Positions 25,267-34,152 of a stretch of 64,000 nucleotides of DNA are shown piece after piece. Every line of letters starts with the position of its first letter. The first letter of the stretch is position 1. The notes beneath the pieces are model-generated. The model made no database searches, had not been told where the DNA came from, and saw nothing but the letters and a program-made list of their open reading frames with translations. Made by a program: the position numbers and the translations under genes. The DNA comes from Alistipes sp. (lineage in GTDB: Bacteria; Bacteroidota; Bacteroidia; Bacteroidales; Rikenellaceae), in contig JAFVIB010000044.1 of the NCBI GenBank assembly GCA_017474235.1, forward strand, positions 1-64,000, in the 5' to 3' direction.

Positions 25267-25785
25267 ATGAAAATCAGCGGACGCAACCTTAAACGACGAA
25301 TGTTCAGAATGAGCATTATAGGCAACCGCCTTTCTCGCCTGAAGCACTTCAGGGGTCACGGCGTCCACTCGCCCTATGTCTATGGTCTTGTTCGCAAAGT
25401 GTTGATGCACAACACTCTGGCACCTGACACGGAGCATCCGCTATATACAGCACTGAGCAGTAGAGGTATATCTCAAAAGCGTGCTATTGAGTTGCAAAAC
25501 TTGGCTTACTACACCTTGTCAGCCTCATTTAGCATAGATTGTACAGAGTGTACAAGCGATATAAATATCCTCACGGCAGATGTAACTGCAGAGGAGCTTG
25601 ATACGGCTGCCAAAAATGCTGCGCAGAGTGGCACAACACTTGTAGTTCTTGCGCCATATCTCAATCGTTCTCGCCGCAATGCCTGCTCCGAGTTGATATG
25701 GAAACACCACTCTACAACGGTAGATAACCGAGGTTATATCATTTTTTTTAACAACCATCTTCCAAAACAACACTACAAATTATGA
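25267..25785 (+). CDS. Shortened methyltransferase-like protein
   Basis: 172 residues. The start R-L-K-H-F-R-G-H-G-V-H-S-P-Y-V-Y-G-L-V-R and the end R-G-Y-I-I-F-F-N-N-H-L-P-K-Q-H-Y match, to my recognition, the two ends of a Bacteroidota class I SAM-methyltransferase family of about 240-260 residues. The middle is shorter and lacks a readable E/D-x-G-x-G SAM-binding motif, so catalytic activity is doubtful. It sits between the BaiN-like gene (3-bp gap) and the PduO gene, with which it overlaps by 4 bp (ATGA), so translation is probably coupled. Could be a degenerating gene or a non-catalytic relative. Confidence 0.6.
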   Translation: MKISGRNLKRRMFRMSIIGNRLSRLKHFRGHGVHSPYVYGLVRKVLMHNTLAPDTEHPLYTALSSRGISQKRAIELQNLAYYTLSASFSIDCTECTSDINILTADVTAEELDTAAKNAAQSGTTLVVLAPYLNRSRRNACSELIWKHHSTTVDNRGYIIFFNNHLPKQHYKL

Positions 25786-26336
25786 AACTATACACCAAAG
25801 GTGGCGACAAGGGCTCTACATCCCTTATTGGAGGAGAGCGAGTTAGCAAGTGTGACTGTCGCGTAGAGGCATACGGCACGGTCGATGAGTTGACTGCACA
25901 TATCGGTTTTCTGGCAGATCGCACTATGGCGTTGTATGCTGATAGTGAGCCTTTTATAGACGACCTTAAGCGTATAAACTCGACACTGATGGATATCGAA
26001 GCTCTACTTGCCGTAGGTAGCGGTGCGGAGGCGAAGGTTAAGCCCCTTGACTCCTCTCGCGTGGAGTGGTTGGAGGGTCGTATAGATGATTTGCAGGCTC
26101 AACTCAAGCCATTGACCTCATTTACCATTCCGGGAGGCTGTGAGCTGACCTCTATCTGTCATATCTGCCGTACCATTTGCCGTCGTGCCGAGCGTTGCGC
26201 CATTGCTGCAGCAAGAGAGCATAATATAGACACAAATGCAATGGTATATATCAACCGTCTTTCCGACTATCTCTATGCTCTTGGCAGGGTCTTGTGCGAT
26301 AAGATGGGCAAAAGCGAGTTTATCTGGGAGCCATAG
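25782..26336 (+). CDS. Cob(I)yrinic acid a,c-diamide adenosyltransferase, PduO type
   Basis: 184 residues. The N-terminal T-K-G-G-D-K-G-S-T-S-L-I-G-G-E-R-V-S-K is the ATP-binding motif, V-D-E-L-T-A-H-I-G the next conserved block, and R-T-I-C-R-R-A-E-R-C the catalytic arginine helix. It transfers adenosyl from ATP to cob(I)alamin, making coenzyme B12 for enzymes such as methylmalonyl-CoA mutase. Start overlaps the previous gene by 4 bp. Confidence 0.94.
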   Translation: MKLYTKGGDKGSTSLIGGERVSKCDCRVEAYGTVDELTAHIGFLADRTMALYADSEPFIDDLKRINSTLMDIEALLAVGSGAEAKVKPLDSSRVEWLEGRIDDLQAQLKPLTSFTIPGGCELTSICHICRTICRRAERCAIAAAREHNIDTNAMVYINRLSDYLYALGRVLCDKMGKSEFIWEP

Positions 26337-26383
26337 AGGGTTGCATTTTTTTACATTCTCTCCTATAAATATTTGCAAAAGCT

Positions 26384-26414
26384 ATTGGAAATTTCATTTT
26401 TTTCTCTATTTTTG
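26384..26414 (+). promoter_or_regulatory. Promoter of the DUF2795 gene
   Basis: ATTG at 26384-26387, 19-bp spacer, TATTTTTG at 26407-26414; leader about 40 nt. Confidence 0.65.
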
Positions 26415-26457
26415 CACTCCAAAGAGTTGACAATTAACCTTAAAAATCAAAATAACT

Positions 26458-26679
26458 ATGTATTGGACACTTGAGCTTGCATCAAAATTGGAGGATGCAC
26501 CATGGCCAGCAACCAAAGAGGAGCTTATCGACTACGCTAACCGTTCAGGCGCACCACTTGAGGTTCTTGAGAACCTTGAGGCTATTGAGGACGATGGTGA
26601 TGTTTACGAGAGCATCGAGGAGATTTGGCCAGACTACCCTTCTAAGGAGGACTTCTTCTTCGATGAGGAAGAATATTAG
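26458..26679 (+). CDS. DUF2795 domain-containing small acidic protein
   Basis: 73 residues: L-E-D-A-P-W-P-A-T-K-E-E-L-I-D-Y-A-N-R-S-G-A-P-L-E-V-L-E-N-L is the DUF2795 core (helix-turn-helix-like, W-P-A/V-T-K-x-E-L), followed by an acidic tail rich in D/E with W-P-D-Y-P-S-K-E-D-F. Cytoplasmic, function unknown. Well-used codons and its own consensus promoter suggest good expression. Confidence 0.85.
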   Translation: MYWTLELASKLEDAPWPATKEELIDYANRSGAPLEVLENLEAIEDDGDVYESIEEIWPDYPSKEDFFFDEEEY

Positions 26680-26767
26680 CAGAATATAATCTATATATCA
26701 CCGAGGTAGGCTTTGCAGTCTGTCTCGATGGTATTTTCGTGATGTAAAACTTAAAATGACAGAACCT

Positions 26768-27277
26768 ATGAAAAAATTATTTTTAATGGCAGTTTTGGCA
26801 CTTTCTGTATCATACTACGCATCTGCCGAGTGGACAACCTACTATGTTTTAGATGAGCCAAAAGAGAATACTCCAAGCTTCTATAGCTTCAAGATTGATT
26901 GGGATAACAACTACTTCTTCCTTGACTCTGATAGCGAGAATGAGACACAATGTCCTATCAAGAACCTCAAAACAAATGGTAAAAAGAAGACATTTGATGT
27001 ATATTACACCAAAAATGTAGGCGGTGGCTACTATTGCAGCATCGGATTTGAAGATAAGGGTAATGGAGGCTACTCACTCACACTCTATCTGCCTGGTGAG
27101 GATGGTAAGAAGTTTGAGTTTAGCTATAACCTCTCTAACAAGAAGCCTCTCAAAGATGTTATCAGAGATGCACAACGAGACCCAAAGACAGCCATTAAGG
27201 AGGGTTTTGGCAAGGTGACAGATGTATTCAAGAAGAAAAAAGAGGAGAATAAAGAGAAGAAGGAAAAGAAGGAGTAA
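26768..27277 (+). CDS. Secreted protein of unknown function with K/E-rich tail
   Basis: 169 residues from the second ATG (26768), which gives a standard signal peptide K-K-L-F-L-M-A-V-L-A-L-S-V-S-Y-Y-A-S-A (cleavage after about residue 20); an ATG four codons upstream is possible. The mature part is beta-rich and aromatic, with alternating F/Y/W strands, and ends in K-K-K-K-E-E-N-K-E-K-K-E-K-K-E. No recognised domain. Periplasmic or secreted. Closed by a good terminator. Confidence 0.6.
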   Translation: MKKLFLMAVLALSVSYYASAEWTTYYVLDEPKENTPSFYSFKIDWDNNYFFLDSDSENETQCPIKNLKTNGKKKTFDVYYTKNVGGGYYCSIGFEDKGNGGYSLTLYLPGEDGKKFEFSYNLSNKKPLKDVIRDAQRDPKTAIKEGFGKVTDVFKKKKEENKEKKEKKE

Positions 27278-27294
27278 TCCATCTAACCAAACAG

Positions 27295-27339
27295 AAGAGT
27301 CGGGCTACTACTACAAAAGTTGTCCGACTCTTATTTTTT
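27295..27339 (+). terminator. Intrinsic terminator
   Basis: AAGAGTCGG (27295-27303) pairs with CCGACTCTT (27324-27332), followed by ATTTTTT. Confidence 0.8.
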
Positions 27340-27369
27340 GACAATCTATCGCACTTTTTTACCCAAAAA

Positions 27370-27399
27370 TTTGGAAAAGTCTCGGGGGGGGGAAATTTG
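27370..27399 (+). promoter_or_regulatory. Promoter with a G9 homopolymer in its spacer
   Basis: TTTG at 27370-27373 and a -7-like GAAATTTG at 27392-27399 flank a spacer of 18 bp that contains nine consecutive Gs (27384-27392). One more G would give the 19-bp spacing seen in most promoters of this window. Confidence 0.5.
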
Positions 27400-27425
27400 C
27401 ACCGTAGAACTAAAATATAGAATTT

Positions 27426-27896
27426 ATGAAAAGAGTATTTTTAGCAGTAGTTTCTGCCCTATTCTTATGCGGATGCGTAGGCAGAATTATCGATTGGGTT
27501 CCCGTTACATTTTATGTAGAGGTGCAAGACAAGGATGGTAAAGACCTTCTTGACCCGGCAAATGACAATAGTTGGCTGATTGGTACAGAGATTTCATTTA
27601 ACAGCAAAACAGAGACTATCAACGAGGAGGATTTAGCCTCTGTAATGACACGAGCCGTAGATGTGCAATACGAGGGGGTAAGACTTCAAAAAAGTCCGAA
27701 GTGTTATCGCCTTGCCTTTGGCGAGTTCTCCGGTGCTCGGGAGTATAGTAACGAGGTTATCTTAATTAAATGGTCAGACGGCTCAACAAATGAGATTACC
27801 TACAAGCGCAGGCTAAACAGCGTAACAATCGATGCAAAAGAGGTATTCAAACTTGACGGAGTGAAGTGTTCTAATCCGATTGTGATTACAAAGTAA
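27426..27896 (+). CDS. Small lipoprotein of unknown function
   Basis: 156 residues. Lipoprotein signal peptide K-R-V-F-L-A-V-V-S-A-L-F-L-C-G-C17. The mature domain begins with a beta strand pattern (T-F-Y-V-E-V-Q-D-K-D-G-K-D-L-L-D-P) reminiscent of carbohydrate- or immunoglobulin-like folds; no named domain recognised. Monocistronic, between a promoter with a G-tract and a bidirectional terminator, so its expression may be switchable. Confidence 0.7.
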   Translation: MKRVFLAVVSALFLCGCVGRIIDWVPVTFYVEVQDKDGKDLLDPANDNSWLIGTEISFNSKTETINEEDLASVMTRAVDVQYEGVRLQKSPKCYRLAFGEFSGAREYSNEVILIKWSDGSTNEITYKRRLNSVTIDAKEVFKLDGVKCSNPIVITK

Positions 27897-27927
27897 AAAA
27901 ACGAGGGTGACAATACCCTCGTTTTTT
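27895..27927. terminator. Bidirectional terminator
   Basis: A-tract, ACGAGGGT (27901-27908) pairing with ACCCTCGT (27915-27922), T-tract. Serves the lipoprotein gene and the converging DUF2461 gene. Confidence 0.85.
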
Positions 27928-28594
27928 ACATCATCTCCTCATAGGCATAATGTATCGCCCTATTAAGAATCTCAACTAACGGATAGGTTGAGCGGAGATC
28001 TTCGACAACAGAGTGTAGCAAAACTTCATCTCCTGCAGCAAGCAACTCAGGATTGATGGGCTTCTCAATACCAAACTCTTTGAGTCGCAACAGCTCGTCG
28101 TATTTATGTCCTGGCGGAAACTCCTTTGGGTTGCGCTTGAGAGATTGTGAGCGGATAAGAGTAAATCCATTGGACTCCTCCACCGCCTTGACCATATTAT
28201 CGCCATTATCAATAATCTCCTCGCGTATGCTGCGCAGAGCCTCCGGTGTAGGACAGTGCGAGCCTGCATAGAGGAAGCAACCCGAAGGCTCAAAGTGGAT
28301 GTAATATCCTGCATAACCAGCCTTCTTCCCGTGCGGCGCGATAAATACTCCCGACCAAGTCTTATACGGACTCTTGTCGTGGCTAAATCTAATATCGCGG
28401 TATATTCTGTATGTACAGTCTGCCACGGTAAGGTCTGCCACAGAGGGGTCAAAGGCAGCGACTCCTCCGATAAGTTTCGCCGCAAACTCCTTCAACCGCT
28501 TCTCTATAGCCTTATACTGCTCCTTATGGGCAGCAAACCACTCTCGATTATTATTCTCGCTCAGCTCGGCGAGAAACTCTACAAGTTCTACCAC
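27926..28594 (-). CDS. DUF2461 (TIGR02453) family protein
   Basis: 222 residues with the family hallmarks N-N-R-E-W-F near the N-terminus, [18 protein letters not shown] and G-Y-Y-I-H-F-E-P. The function of this widespread family is unknown. The start is a GTG overlapping the glyA stop region (GTGGTAG), so it is translated from the glyA transcript. Confidence 0.9.
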   Translation of the reverse strand: MVELVEFLAELSENNNREWFAAHKEQYKAIEKRLKEFAAKLIGGVAAFDPSVADLTVADCTYRIYRDIRFSHDKSPYKTWSGVFIAPHGKKAGYAGYYIHFEPSGCFLYAGSHCPTPEALRSIREEIIDNGDNMVKAVEESNGFTLIRSQSLKRNPKEFPPGHKYDELLRLKEFGIEKPINPELLAAGDEVLLHSVVEDLRSTYPLVEILNRAIHYAYEEMM

Positions 28595-29865
28595 GCGAAA
28601 AGAGGGTATTTCTCCATCATTGCATTTACCTCTGCACGAACAGCTGCGATATTAGCCTCGTTCTCAGGGTCAGAGAGCACTCTGTCGATAAGCGAAACGA
28701 TAACCTCCATCTGATCCTCCTTCACACCACGGGTAGTGATTGCCGGAGTACCAAATCTAAGACCCGAAGTCTGGAAAGCAGAACGAGAGTCAAATGGCAC
28801 CATATTCTTATTGGTAGTAATATCGGCAGCAACTAACGCCTTCTCGGCAACCTTACCGGTCAACTCAGGGAACTTGGTGCGCAAATCCACAAGGATAAGG
28901 TGGTTATCAGTTCCGCCGGAGACGATATTATAACCACGAGCAGTAAATGCATCTGACAGAGCCTTTGCATTCTTTACGACCTGCTGCTGATACTCCTTGA
29001 ACGATGGCTCCAAAGCCTCGCCAAATGCCACCGCCTTAGCTGCGATAACATGCTCCAGCGGACCGCCCTGAATACCTGGGAATACAGCAGAGTTGAGAAT
29101 CTGCGACATCTTCTTCACAACGCCCTTTGGAGTTGTCAAACCCCACGGATTATCAAAATCCTCACCCATAAGGATAATACCACCGCGAGGACCACGCAGA
29201 GTCTTATGAGTTGTAGAGGTTACGATATGTGCATACTTTACAGGGTTCTCGAGCAGACCTGCTGCAATAAGACCTGCTGTATGAGCCATATCAATCATCA
29301 GCAATGCACCCACCTTATCTGCAATCTGACGCATACGGGCATAATCCCATTCACGAGAGTATGCAGATGCACCACCAACGATAAGCTTTGGCTTGCACTC
29401 GATAGCTTTTGCCTCCATCTCGTCATAATCTACCCTACCGTCACACTCCTTGACAGAGTAACTTACAGCATTGAAGTATGTACCCGACATATTGACAGCC
29501 GAGCCGTGCGAAAGGTGACCTCCGTGTGAAAGATTTAGACCAAGGAATGTATCGCCTGGCTTAAGAACAGCAAAGAACACTGCCATATTTGCCTGTGCGC
29601 CTGAGTGTGGCTGAACATTAGCATACTGTGCGCCATAGAGCTTGCAAATACGCTCGATGGCAAGGCTCTCAACCTTATCAACTACCTCACAACCACCATA
29701 ATAGCGTGCTGCAGGATAACCCTCGGCATACTTATTTGTAAGCACCGAACCCATAGCAGCCATAACATTGTCACTGACAAAGTTCTCTGAAGCGATAAGC
29801 TCGATACCTCGCATCTGACGACTACGCTCCTGAGAAATCAAATCAAAAATCTGTGAATCTTTCAT
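28588..29865 (-). CDS. glyA: Serine hydroxymethyltransferase
   Basis: 425 residues, standard length. Conserved N-terminal [21 protein letters not shown], and the PLP-lysine segment [14 protein letters not shown]. It interconverts serine plus THF and glycine plus 5,10-methylene-THF, supplying one-carbon units (also used by PanB). A reverse-strand -7 box TATATTTG lies at 29927-29920, giving a ~50-nt leader. The DUF2461 gene overlaps its stop. Confidence 0.97.
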   Translation of the reverse strand: MKDSQIFDLISQERSRQMRGIELIASENFVSDNVMAAMGSVLTNKYAEGYPAARYYGGCEVVDKVESLAIERICKLYGAQYANVQPHSGAQANMAVFFAVLKPGDTFLGLNLSHGGHLSHGSAVNMSGTYFNAVSYSVKECDGRVDYDEMEAKAIECKPKLIVGGASAYSREWDYARMRQIADKVGALLMIDMAHTAGLIAAGLLENPVKYAHIVTSTTHKTLRGPRGGIILMGEDFDNPWGLTTPKGVVKKMSQILNSAVFPGIQGGPLEHVIAAKAVAFGEALEPSFKEYQQQVVKNAKALSDAFTARGYNIVSGGTDNHLILVDLRTKFPELTGKVAEKALVAADITTNKNMVPFDSRSAFQTSGLRFGTPAITTRGVKEDQMEVIVSLIDRVLSDPENEANIAAVRAEVNAMMEKYPLFAW

Positions 29866-29919
29866 ATCTCTAAAATGTTTTTAAATAATGCGTTACGCTA
29901 TTGGTCTCAATAAACCTCC

Positions 29920-29958
29920 CAAATATAATCATATTTCCAAAGAAAATTCGTATATTTG
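29920..29958. promoter_or_regulatory. Divergent -7 boxes for glyA and fabG
   Basis: TATATTTG occurs on the reverse strand (29927-29920, glyA) and on the forward strand (29951-29958, fabG). Neither has a good TTTG at the usual distance. Confidence 0.5.
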
Positions 29959-29989
29959 ACCGAAATTTTATTAACAAATTTATAAAACA

Positions 29990-30736
29990 ATGAAATTACT
30001 TGAAGGAAAAGTCGCCCTTATTACAGGTGCGGGAAGGGGCATCGGCAAAGCCGTTGCTATGAGATTTGCAGAGCAAGGAGCAGACATTGCCTTTACTGAT
30101 TTGGAACTTTCAGAGACAGTTCTTGCAGCCAAAGCTGAGCTTGAGCAGTTTGGCGTGCGTGTTCAGGCTTATGCCTCTAACGCTGCTGATTTTGGTCAGA
30201 GTCACGAAGTTGTAGAGAAGATTGTTGCCGATTTTGGTCGCATAGATATTTTGGTAAATAATGCAGGTATAACAAAAGATACTCTTATGCTCCGTATGAC
30301 TGAGGAGCAGTGGGATGCAGTGCTTAATGTCAATCTTAAGTCGGCATTCAACTTTATTCACGCCGTAACCCCTGTGATGTCTCGTCAGCGTGGCGGCTCG
30401 ATTATCAATATGTCATCTGTTGTTGGCGTAAGCGGCAATGCCGGTCAGTGCAACTATTCAGCTTCAAAGGCGGGTATGATTGGTCTGGCAAAGTCGATTG
30501 CCAAAGAGATGGGCTCTCGCGGTATCCGTGCAAACTGTATCGCTCCGGGTTTTATCATTACCGAGATGACGGCAAAACTATCAGAGGATGTGCGTGAGCA
30601 GTGGGCAAAGGCTATTCCGTTGCGTCGCGGTGGTACTCCTGAGGATGTGGCAAATGTTGCTCTGTTCTTGGCATCCGACCTGTCGAGCTATGTTTCAGGA
30701 CAGGTTATACACTGCTGCGGCGGTATGAATATGTAA
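29990..30736 (+). CDS. fabG: 3-oxoacyl-[acyl-carrier-protein] reductase
   Basis: 248 residues, classical SDR: T-G-A-G-R-G-I-G-K-A cofactor motif at residues ~12-21, N-N-A-G-I-T-K-D near 90, the catalytic Ser in I-N-M-S-S-V-V-G and Tyr-Lys in Y-S-A-S-K-A-G. The C-terminal P-G-F-I-I-T-E-M-T and S-x-Y-V-S-G-Q-V-I-H are FabG-like. NADPH-dependent reduction in fatty-acid elongation. The adjacent acpP/fabF genes often found with it are absent. Confidence 0.93.
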   Translation: MKLLEGKVALITGAGRGIGKAVAMRFAEQGADIAFTDLELSETVLAAKAELEQFGVRVQAYASNAADFGQSHEVVEKIVADFGRIDILVNNAGITKDTLMLRMTEEQWDAVLNVNLKSAFNFIHAVTPVMSRQRGGSIINMSSVVGVSGNAGQCNYSASKAGMIGLAKSIAKEMGSRGIRANCIAPGFIITEMTAKLSEDVREQWAKAIPLRRGGTPEDVANVALFLASDLSSYVSGQVIHCCGGMNM

Positions 30737-30776
30737 TATTGGTACTATTATTGAGATAGCTCCTATAAATGCGGTT

Positions 30777-31700
30777 ATGAAACGACTTTTACTGTTTATA
30801 CTGACACTTTTACCATTGACACTCTCTGCACAACACCTCTACGAGCATACTCCTAATGCGCGTATTGCAGGTATGGGCGGTGCATCTGTGGCATCTCGAG
30901 CCGATGCGTTTGCGACATTTGGCAACGCAGCATCTGCACTGATGGAGTATAAGAGTGTGCAGGCGGCATTCTCGTATGTAAATTTTGCCGGTGAGATATA
31001 CCGTAAAAACAGAATGTTGTCTGGCGGTGCTTATGTGCGCTTTGCTGAGCGTCACGCACTTATGGTTGGCTTGCAATTTAACCTCGAGCCGCAAAATGAC
31101 TATAATAACCAACGCCCGGGTGCACAGAGATATGAGTTAGCGTACGGATATAAACTCTCTGACCGCCTCTCTATCGCTGCCACAGCCCGTTTCCGCCACA
31201 CCTACGGGCACTTTGCCGATAGCCATAATTTCAATGGCGGAGGTGCAGACTTGGCTGTTTTCTCTCGCCTGCCGATGAACTTTTTGGAGGGTGCGACGGT
31301 CAATATCGGCGGTAAAGTTGCCATTGACGCCCCTATCTCTCCGGAGTACGGTTGCTTCGGCGTTGCGCCATCTGTGGGTGCATCCCTCTCGATGCCTTTT
31401 TCAGATGCACACCTGCTTGATATCACAGCAGAACTAAAGTATGGAGCATCAAGCCGTGAGGATGTGTTTGTGGCAAAGTTGGGTGTTGAGTATTCGCTGA
31501 TGCGCCTGTTCTACTTCCGCGCAGGAGGCAATATAGCACGCTTTATAGAGCTGCAAACTATGCCCGAACACCTCCCTTATGCAACTATCGGCGCAGGAGT
31601 TCGCTTCTTCCACCTGCAATTTGACATCGCTTATCTTGTCGGAAAGAAAAATACCCCGTTCAATAATGCAGTTCAGGTCAATTTCGGACTCGATTTCTAA
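30777..31700 (+). CDS. PorV/PorQ-type outer-membrane barrel protein
   Basis: 307 residues. Signal peptide K-R-L-L-L-F-I-L-T-L-L-P-L-T-L-S-A-Q, then A-R-I-A-G-M-G-G-A-S-V-A-S-R-A-D-A-F-A-T-F-G-N-A-A, the hallmark of the PorV/PorQ (FadL-like) family, followed by alternating barrel strands ending in V-N-F-G-L-D-F. PorV/PorQ proteins accompany type IX secretion in some Bacteroidota, but the family also occurs without it; no por gene is nearby. Location in the outer membrane is well supported, role is not. Confidence 0.78.
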   Translation: MKRLLLFILTLLPLTLSAQHLYEHTPNARIAGMGGASVASRADAFATFGNAASALMEYKSVQAAFSYVNFAGEIYRKNRMLSGGAYVRFAERHALMVGLQFNLEPQNDYNNQRPGAQRYELAYGYKLSDRLSIAATARFRHTYGHFADSHNFNGGGADLAVFSRLPMNFLEGATVNIGGKVAIDAPISPEYGCFGVAPSVGASLSMPFSDAHLLDITAELKYGASSREDVFVAKLGVEYSLMRLFYFRAGGNIARFIELQTMPEHLPYATIGAGVRFFHLQFDIAYLVGKKNTPFNNAVQVNFGLDF

Positions 31701-31716
31701 TCAGCGAATATATTGC

Positions 31717-31756
31717 AATAACACAGGCGTATGCAGCTGCATACGCCTGTGTTATT
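31717..31756. terminator. 40-bp perfect palindrome, second copy of the hairpin at 14571-14600
   Basis: 31717-31736 is the exact reverse complement of 31737-31756 with no loop bases. It shares the ACAGGCGTATGCA/TGCATACGCCTGT core with the hairpin after the LRR gene. Lies between converging genes and probably terminates both. Confidence 0.7.
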
Positions 31757-31774
31757 TAGTTGCGTTAGGCTGTT

Positions 31775-32968
31775 TTACTCCACATACAGCACAAGTCCCT
31801 TCAGGTACTCGCCCTCGGGGTGATAGATATTTATCGGGTGGTCTGTGGGTTGTGTGAGCTGGTGGAGGATGCGCACCTTACGACCTGCGATAGCGGCTGC
31901 GGTAAATACCGTTGTGCGGAACAGCTCCTTACTTACAGCCTGCGAGCAGGAGAAGGTAAAGAGGATTCCTCCGCTCTTAATCTGAGACAAAGCCCTTGCA
32001 TTGAGGCGTTTATAACCCTGCATAGCGTTGCCGAGCACCTTATGGTGTTTTGCAAATGCCGGTGGGTCGAGGATAATCATATCGTACTTATCGCCAATAT
32101 CTTTCAGGTACTCCACAGCATCACAAGCGATGGATGTATGGGGTGCATCATCTCCAAAATTGAGAGCTACATTTGCATCTGCAAGGCGCACAGCCTTCTC
32201 GGAGGCGTCAATCGAGCAGACCTCCTTTGCTCCACCCGCGAGGGCATAGACAGAAAATCCGCCCGTATAGCAGAATGTATTGAGGACTGTTCTGCCGGCA
32301 GCATAGCGACCCACAAGCTCACGATTAAATCGCTGATCGATAAAGAAGCCTGTCTTTTGACCCTCCTCCCAATTGACGAGGAACTTATGTCCATTCTCCA
32401 GCACCACATTATCGCGCTCTGCCGAGCCGTAGAGGTAGCCATCCACAGCATTCAGATTAGCCTTAAACGGAACGGTCTGCGCACTCTTATCATAGACAGC
32501 TGTGATTTTATCTCCGAACACGGCAACAATAGCCTCGGTAATCTCTCCTCTTGAGTGATACATACCCACAGAGTGGCACTGGACTACCGCCACGCTACCA
32601 TAGAGATCAACCACAAGACCGGGCAGCCCGTCACCCTCACCGTGAACGAGGCGGTAACAAGTAGTACACTCATTATCGGTCAGATGGAGTGTCTGACGCA
32701 CATTGTATGCACTCTCTATCTTCTCGCGCCACCAACTCTGATCTATCTCAATCTGCTCAAACGAGAGTACTCTGACAGCAATAGAGCCTACCTGATAGTG
32801 TCCACGAGCCAAAAACTCGCCCTTTGACGAGAACAGATCGACAATCTCGCCCTCTACAAGTTCTCTATCGCTCTCGACGCTGTATATCGCACCTGAGAAT
32901 ATCCACGGATGTCGTCTTTGGAGAGACTCCTCCTTACCGCGACGCAAAAATATCTTGGGAATAGCCAT
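31775..32968 (-). CDS. Class I SAM-dependent rRNA methyltransferase (RlmI-like)
   Basis: 397 residues from the ATG at 32968; a longer frame (32989) would start inside the promoter box TACCTTTG (reverse strand 32994-32987). N-terminal PUA domain (R-H-P-W-I-F-S-G-A-I), then the methyltransferase with G-F-F-I-D-Q-R-F-N-R, N-T-F-C-Y-T-G-G-F-S-V-Y-A (SAM motif I), I-L-D-P-P-A-F-A-K (motif IV) and F-S-C-S-Q-A-V. Matches 23S rRNA m5C1962 methyltransferase RlmI by architecture; specificity is inferred. Confidence 0.9.
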   Translation of the reverse strand: MAIPKIFLRRGKEESLQRRHPWIFSGAIYSVESDRELVEGEIVDLFSSKGEFLARGHYQVGSIAVRVLSFEQIEIDQSWWREKIESAYNVRQTLHLTDNECTTCYRLVHGEGDGLPGLVVDLYGSVAVVQCHSVGMYHSRGEITEAIVAVFGDKITAVYDKSAQTVPFKANLNAVDGYLYGSAERDNVVLENGHKFLVNWEEGQKTGFFIDQRFNRELVGRYAAGRTVLNTFCYTGGFSVYALAGGAKEVCSIDASEKAVRLADANVALNFGDDAPHTSIACDAVEYLKDIGDKYDMIILDPPAFAKHHKVLGNAMQGYKRLNARALSQIKSGGILFTFSCSQAVSKELFRTTVFTAAAIAGRKVRILHQLTQPTDHPINIYHPEGEYLKGLVLYVE

Positions 32969-33065
32969 ATCAATACTAATTTTATACAAAGGTAATATTT
33001 TTGTACGGTTTTGCCAATTTCAAGACAAATTTCTATCAATTTATGGTGCTTTGGCGGTCAAAACT

Positions 33066-33096
33066 ATTGCCAATCCGCAAGAATTTGTTACCTTTG
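33066..33096 (+). promoter_or_regulatory. Promoter of nusB
   Basis: ATTG 33066-33069, 19-bp spacer, TACCTTTG 33089-33096. Confidence 0.7.
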
Positions 33097-33135
33097 CGCC
33101 AAAATTAAACTCAAAGTTTCAGAAAGACCGTTCTT

Positions 33136-34074
33136 ATGTTAAGTAGAAGATTATTGCGAGTAAAGGTAGTAAAGGCTGTATATGCGCACTTGCAGACCGA
33201 GAGTGACAATATTCCGGCAACCGAGAAGAATCTCATAGCCTCTATCGATAAGGCTTACGACCTCTATTTTCATATCCTTTCACTTCTGCCCGAGTTGGTG
33301 CGCTATGCCGAGGCTCGTCAGGAGATTGCGCGCAACAAGATGCTGGCTACTTATGAGGACCTCAATCCTAACCGCAAGTTTGTAGAAAATCAGGCTATCG
33401 AGCGCATCGACAGCTGTGAGGCTATTGCTGCATACTGCAAGAAGAAGGGTCTTAAGTGGACTGAGAATCAAGACCTTATCAAGAATATCTACACAGAGCT
33501 TTTAGAGCAGCCGTTTTACAAGAAGTATATGCAGAATCCGTCACGCTCTTTCCGTGAGGATACAGAGTTGGCATCTGATATTCTGCTCAATATCTTGGAG
33601 CAGAATGAGCTTCTTGAGAAGGCGTTGGAGGACGAGTCTATACTTTGGACTGACGATTTGGGTTATATCCTCACTATGGCAGCTCGCACAGTCTCTTCTA
33701 TGCGCGAGAGCCACGAGCAGATTAAACTGATGCCTAAGTTCAAGAGTGATGAGGACCTTGACTTTGCGAAGAAGTTGCTCCGCGAGTCTATCATCCACTT
33801 TGCAGACAACCGCGCACTTATTGACGGTCATACAAACAACTGGGATGTAGAGCGTTTGGCACTTATGGATATTGTTATTCTGAGTGTCGCTATTGCTGAG
33901 GCTAAGAACTTTGCATCAATACCTGTTAAGGTTACGATGAATGAGTATATTGATGTTGCAAAGTACTACTCTACCCCTGCCAGCAGCACATTTATCAACG
34001 GAGTGCTTGACAAGATTATCGCCCTTGGCGTAGAAGAGGGTTGGATATTCAAAACGGGTAAAGGTCTGTTATAA
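33136..34074 (+). CDS. nusB: Transcription antitermination protein NusB, Bacteroidota long form
   Basis: 312 residues, about twice the length of the E. coli protein. The start S-R-R-L-L-R-V-K-V-V-K-A-V-Y-A-H-L-Q matches the R-x-x-x-x-A-x-Q-x-L-Y NusB N-terminus; a Bacteroidota-specific insert follows, and the C-terminal part (N-W-D-V-E-R-L-A-L-M-D-I-V-I-L..P-V-K-V-T-M-N-E-Y-I-D-V-A-K-Y-Y..F-I-N-G-V-L-D-K-I) is the conserved NusB core. With NusE it assembles on rRNA boxA to prevent premature termination. Followed by yajC after 78 bp. Confidence 0.9.
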   Translation: MLSRRLLRVKVVKAVYAHLQTESDNIPATEKNLIASIDKAYDLYFHILSLLPELVRYAEARQEIARNKMLATYEDLNPNRKFVENQAIERIDSCEAIAAYCKKKGLKWTENQDLIKNIYTELLEQPFYKKYMQNPSRSFREDTELASDILLNILEQNELLEKALEDESILWTDDLGYILTMAARTVSSMRESHEQIKLMPKFKSDEDLDFAKKLLRESIIHFADNRALIDGHTNNWDVERLALMDIVILSVAIAEAKNFASIPVKVTMNEYIDVAKYYSTPASSTFINGVLDKIIALGVEEGWIFKTGKGLL

Positions 34075-34152
34075 TTGGCGCAAAAGTTGTCACTGTCAGA
34101 TATTTTGCATATTTTTACAGAAAATTTTAACAACTAAAAACGAAAATAGATT

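Noticed and set aside
31820..32554. 244-codon forward frame inside the rRNA methyltransferase gene
   Set aside because: The opposite strand encodes all conserved methyltransferase motifs; the frame has no family resemblance.
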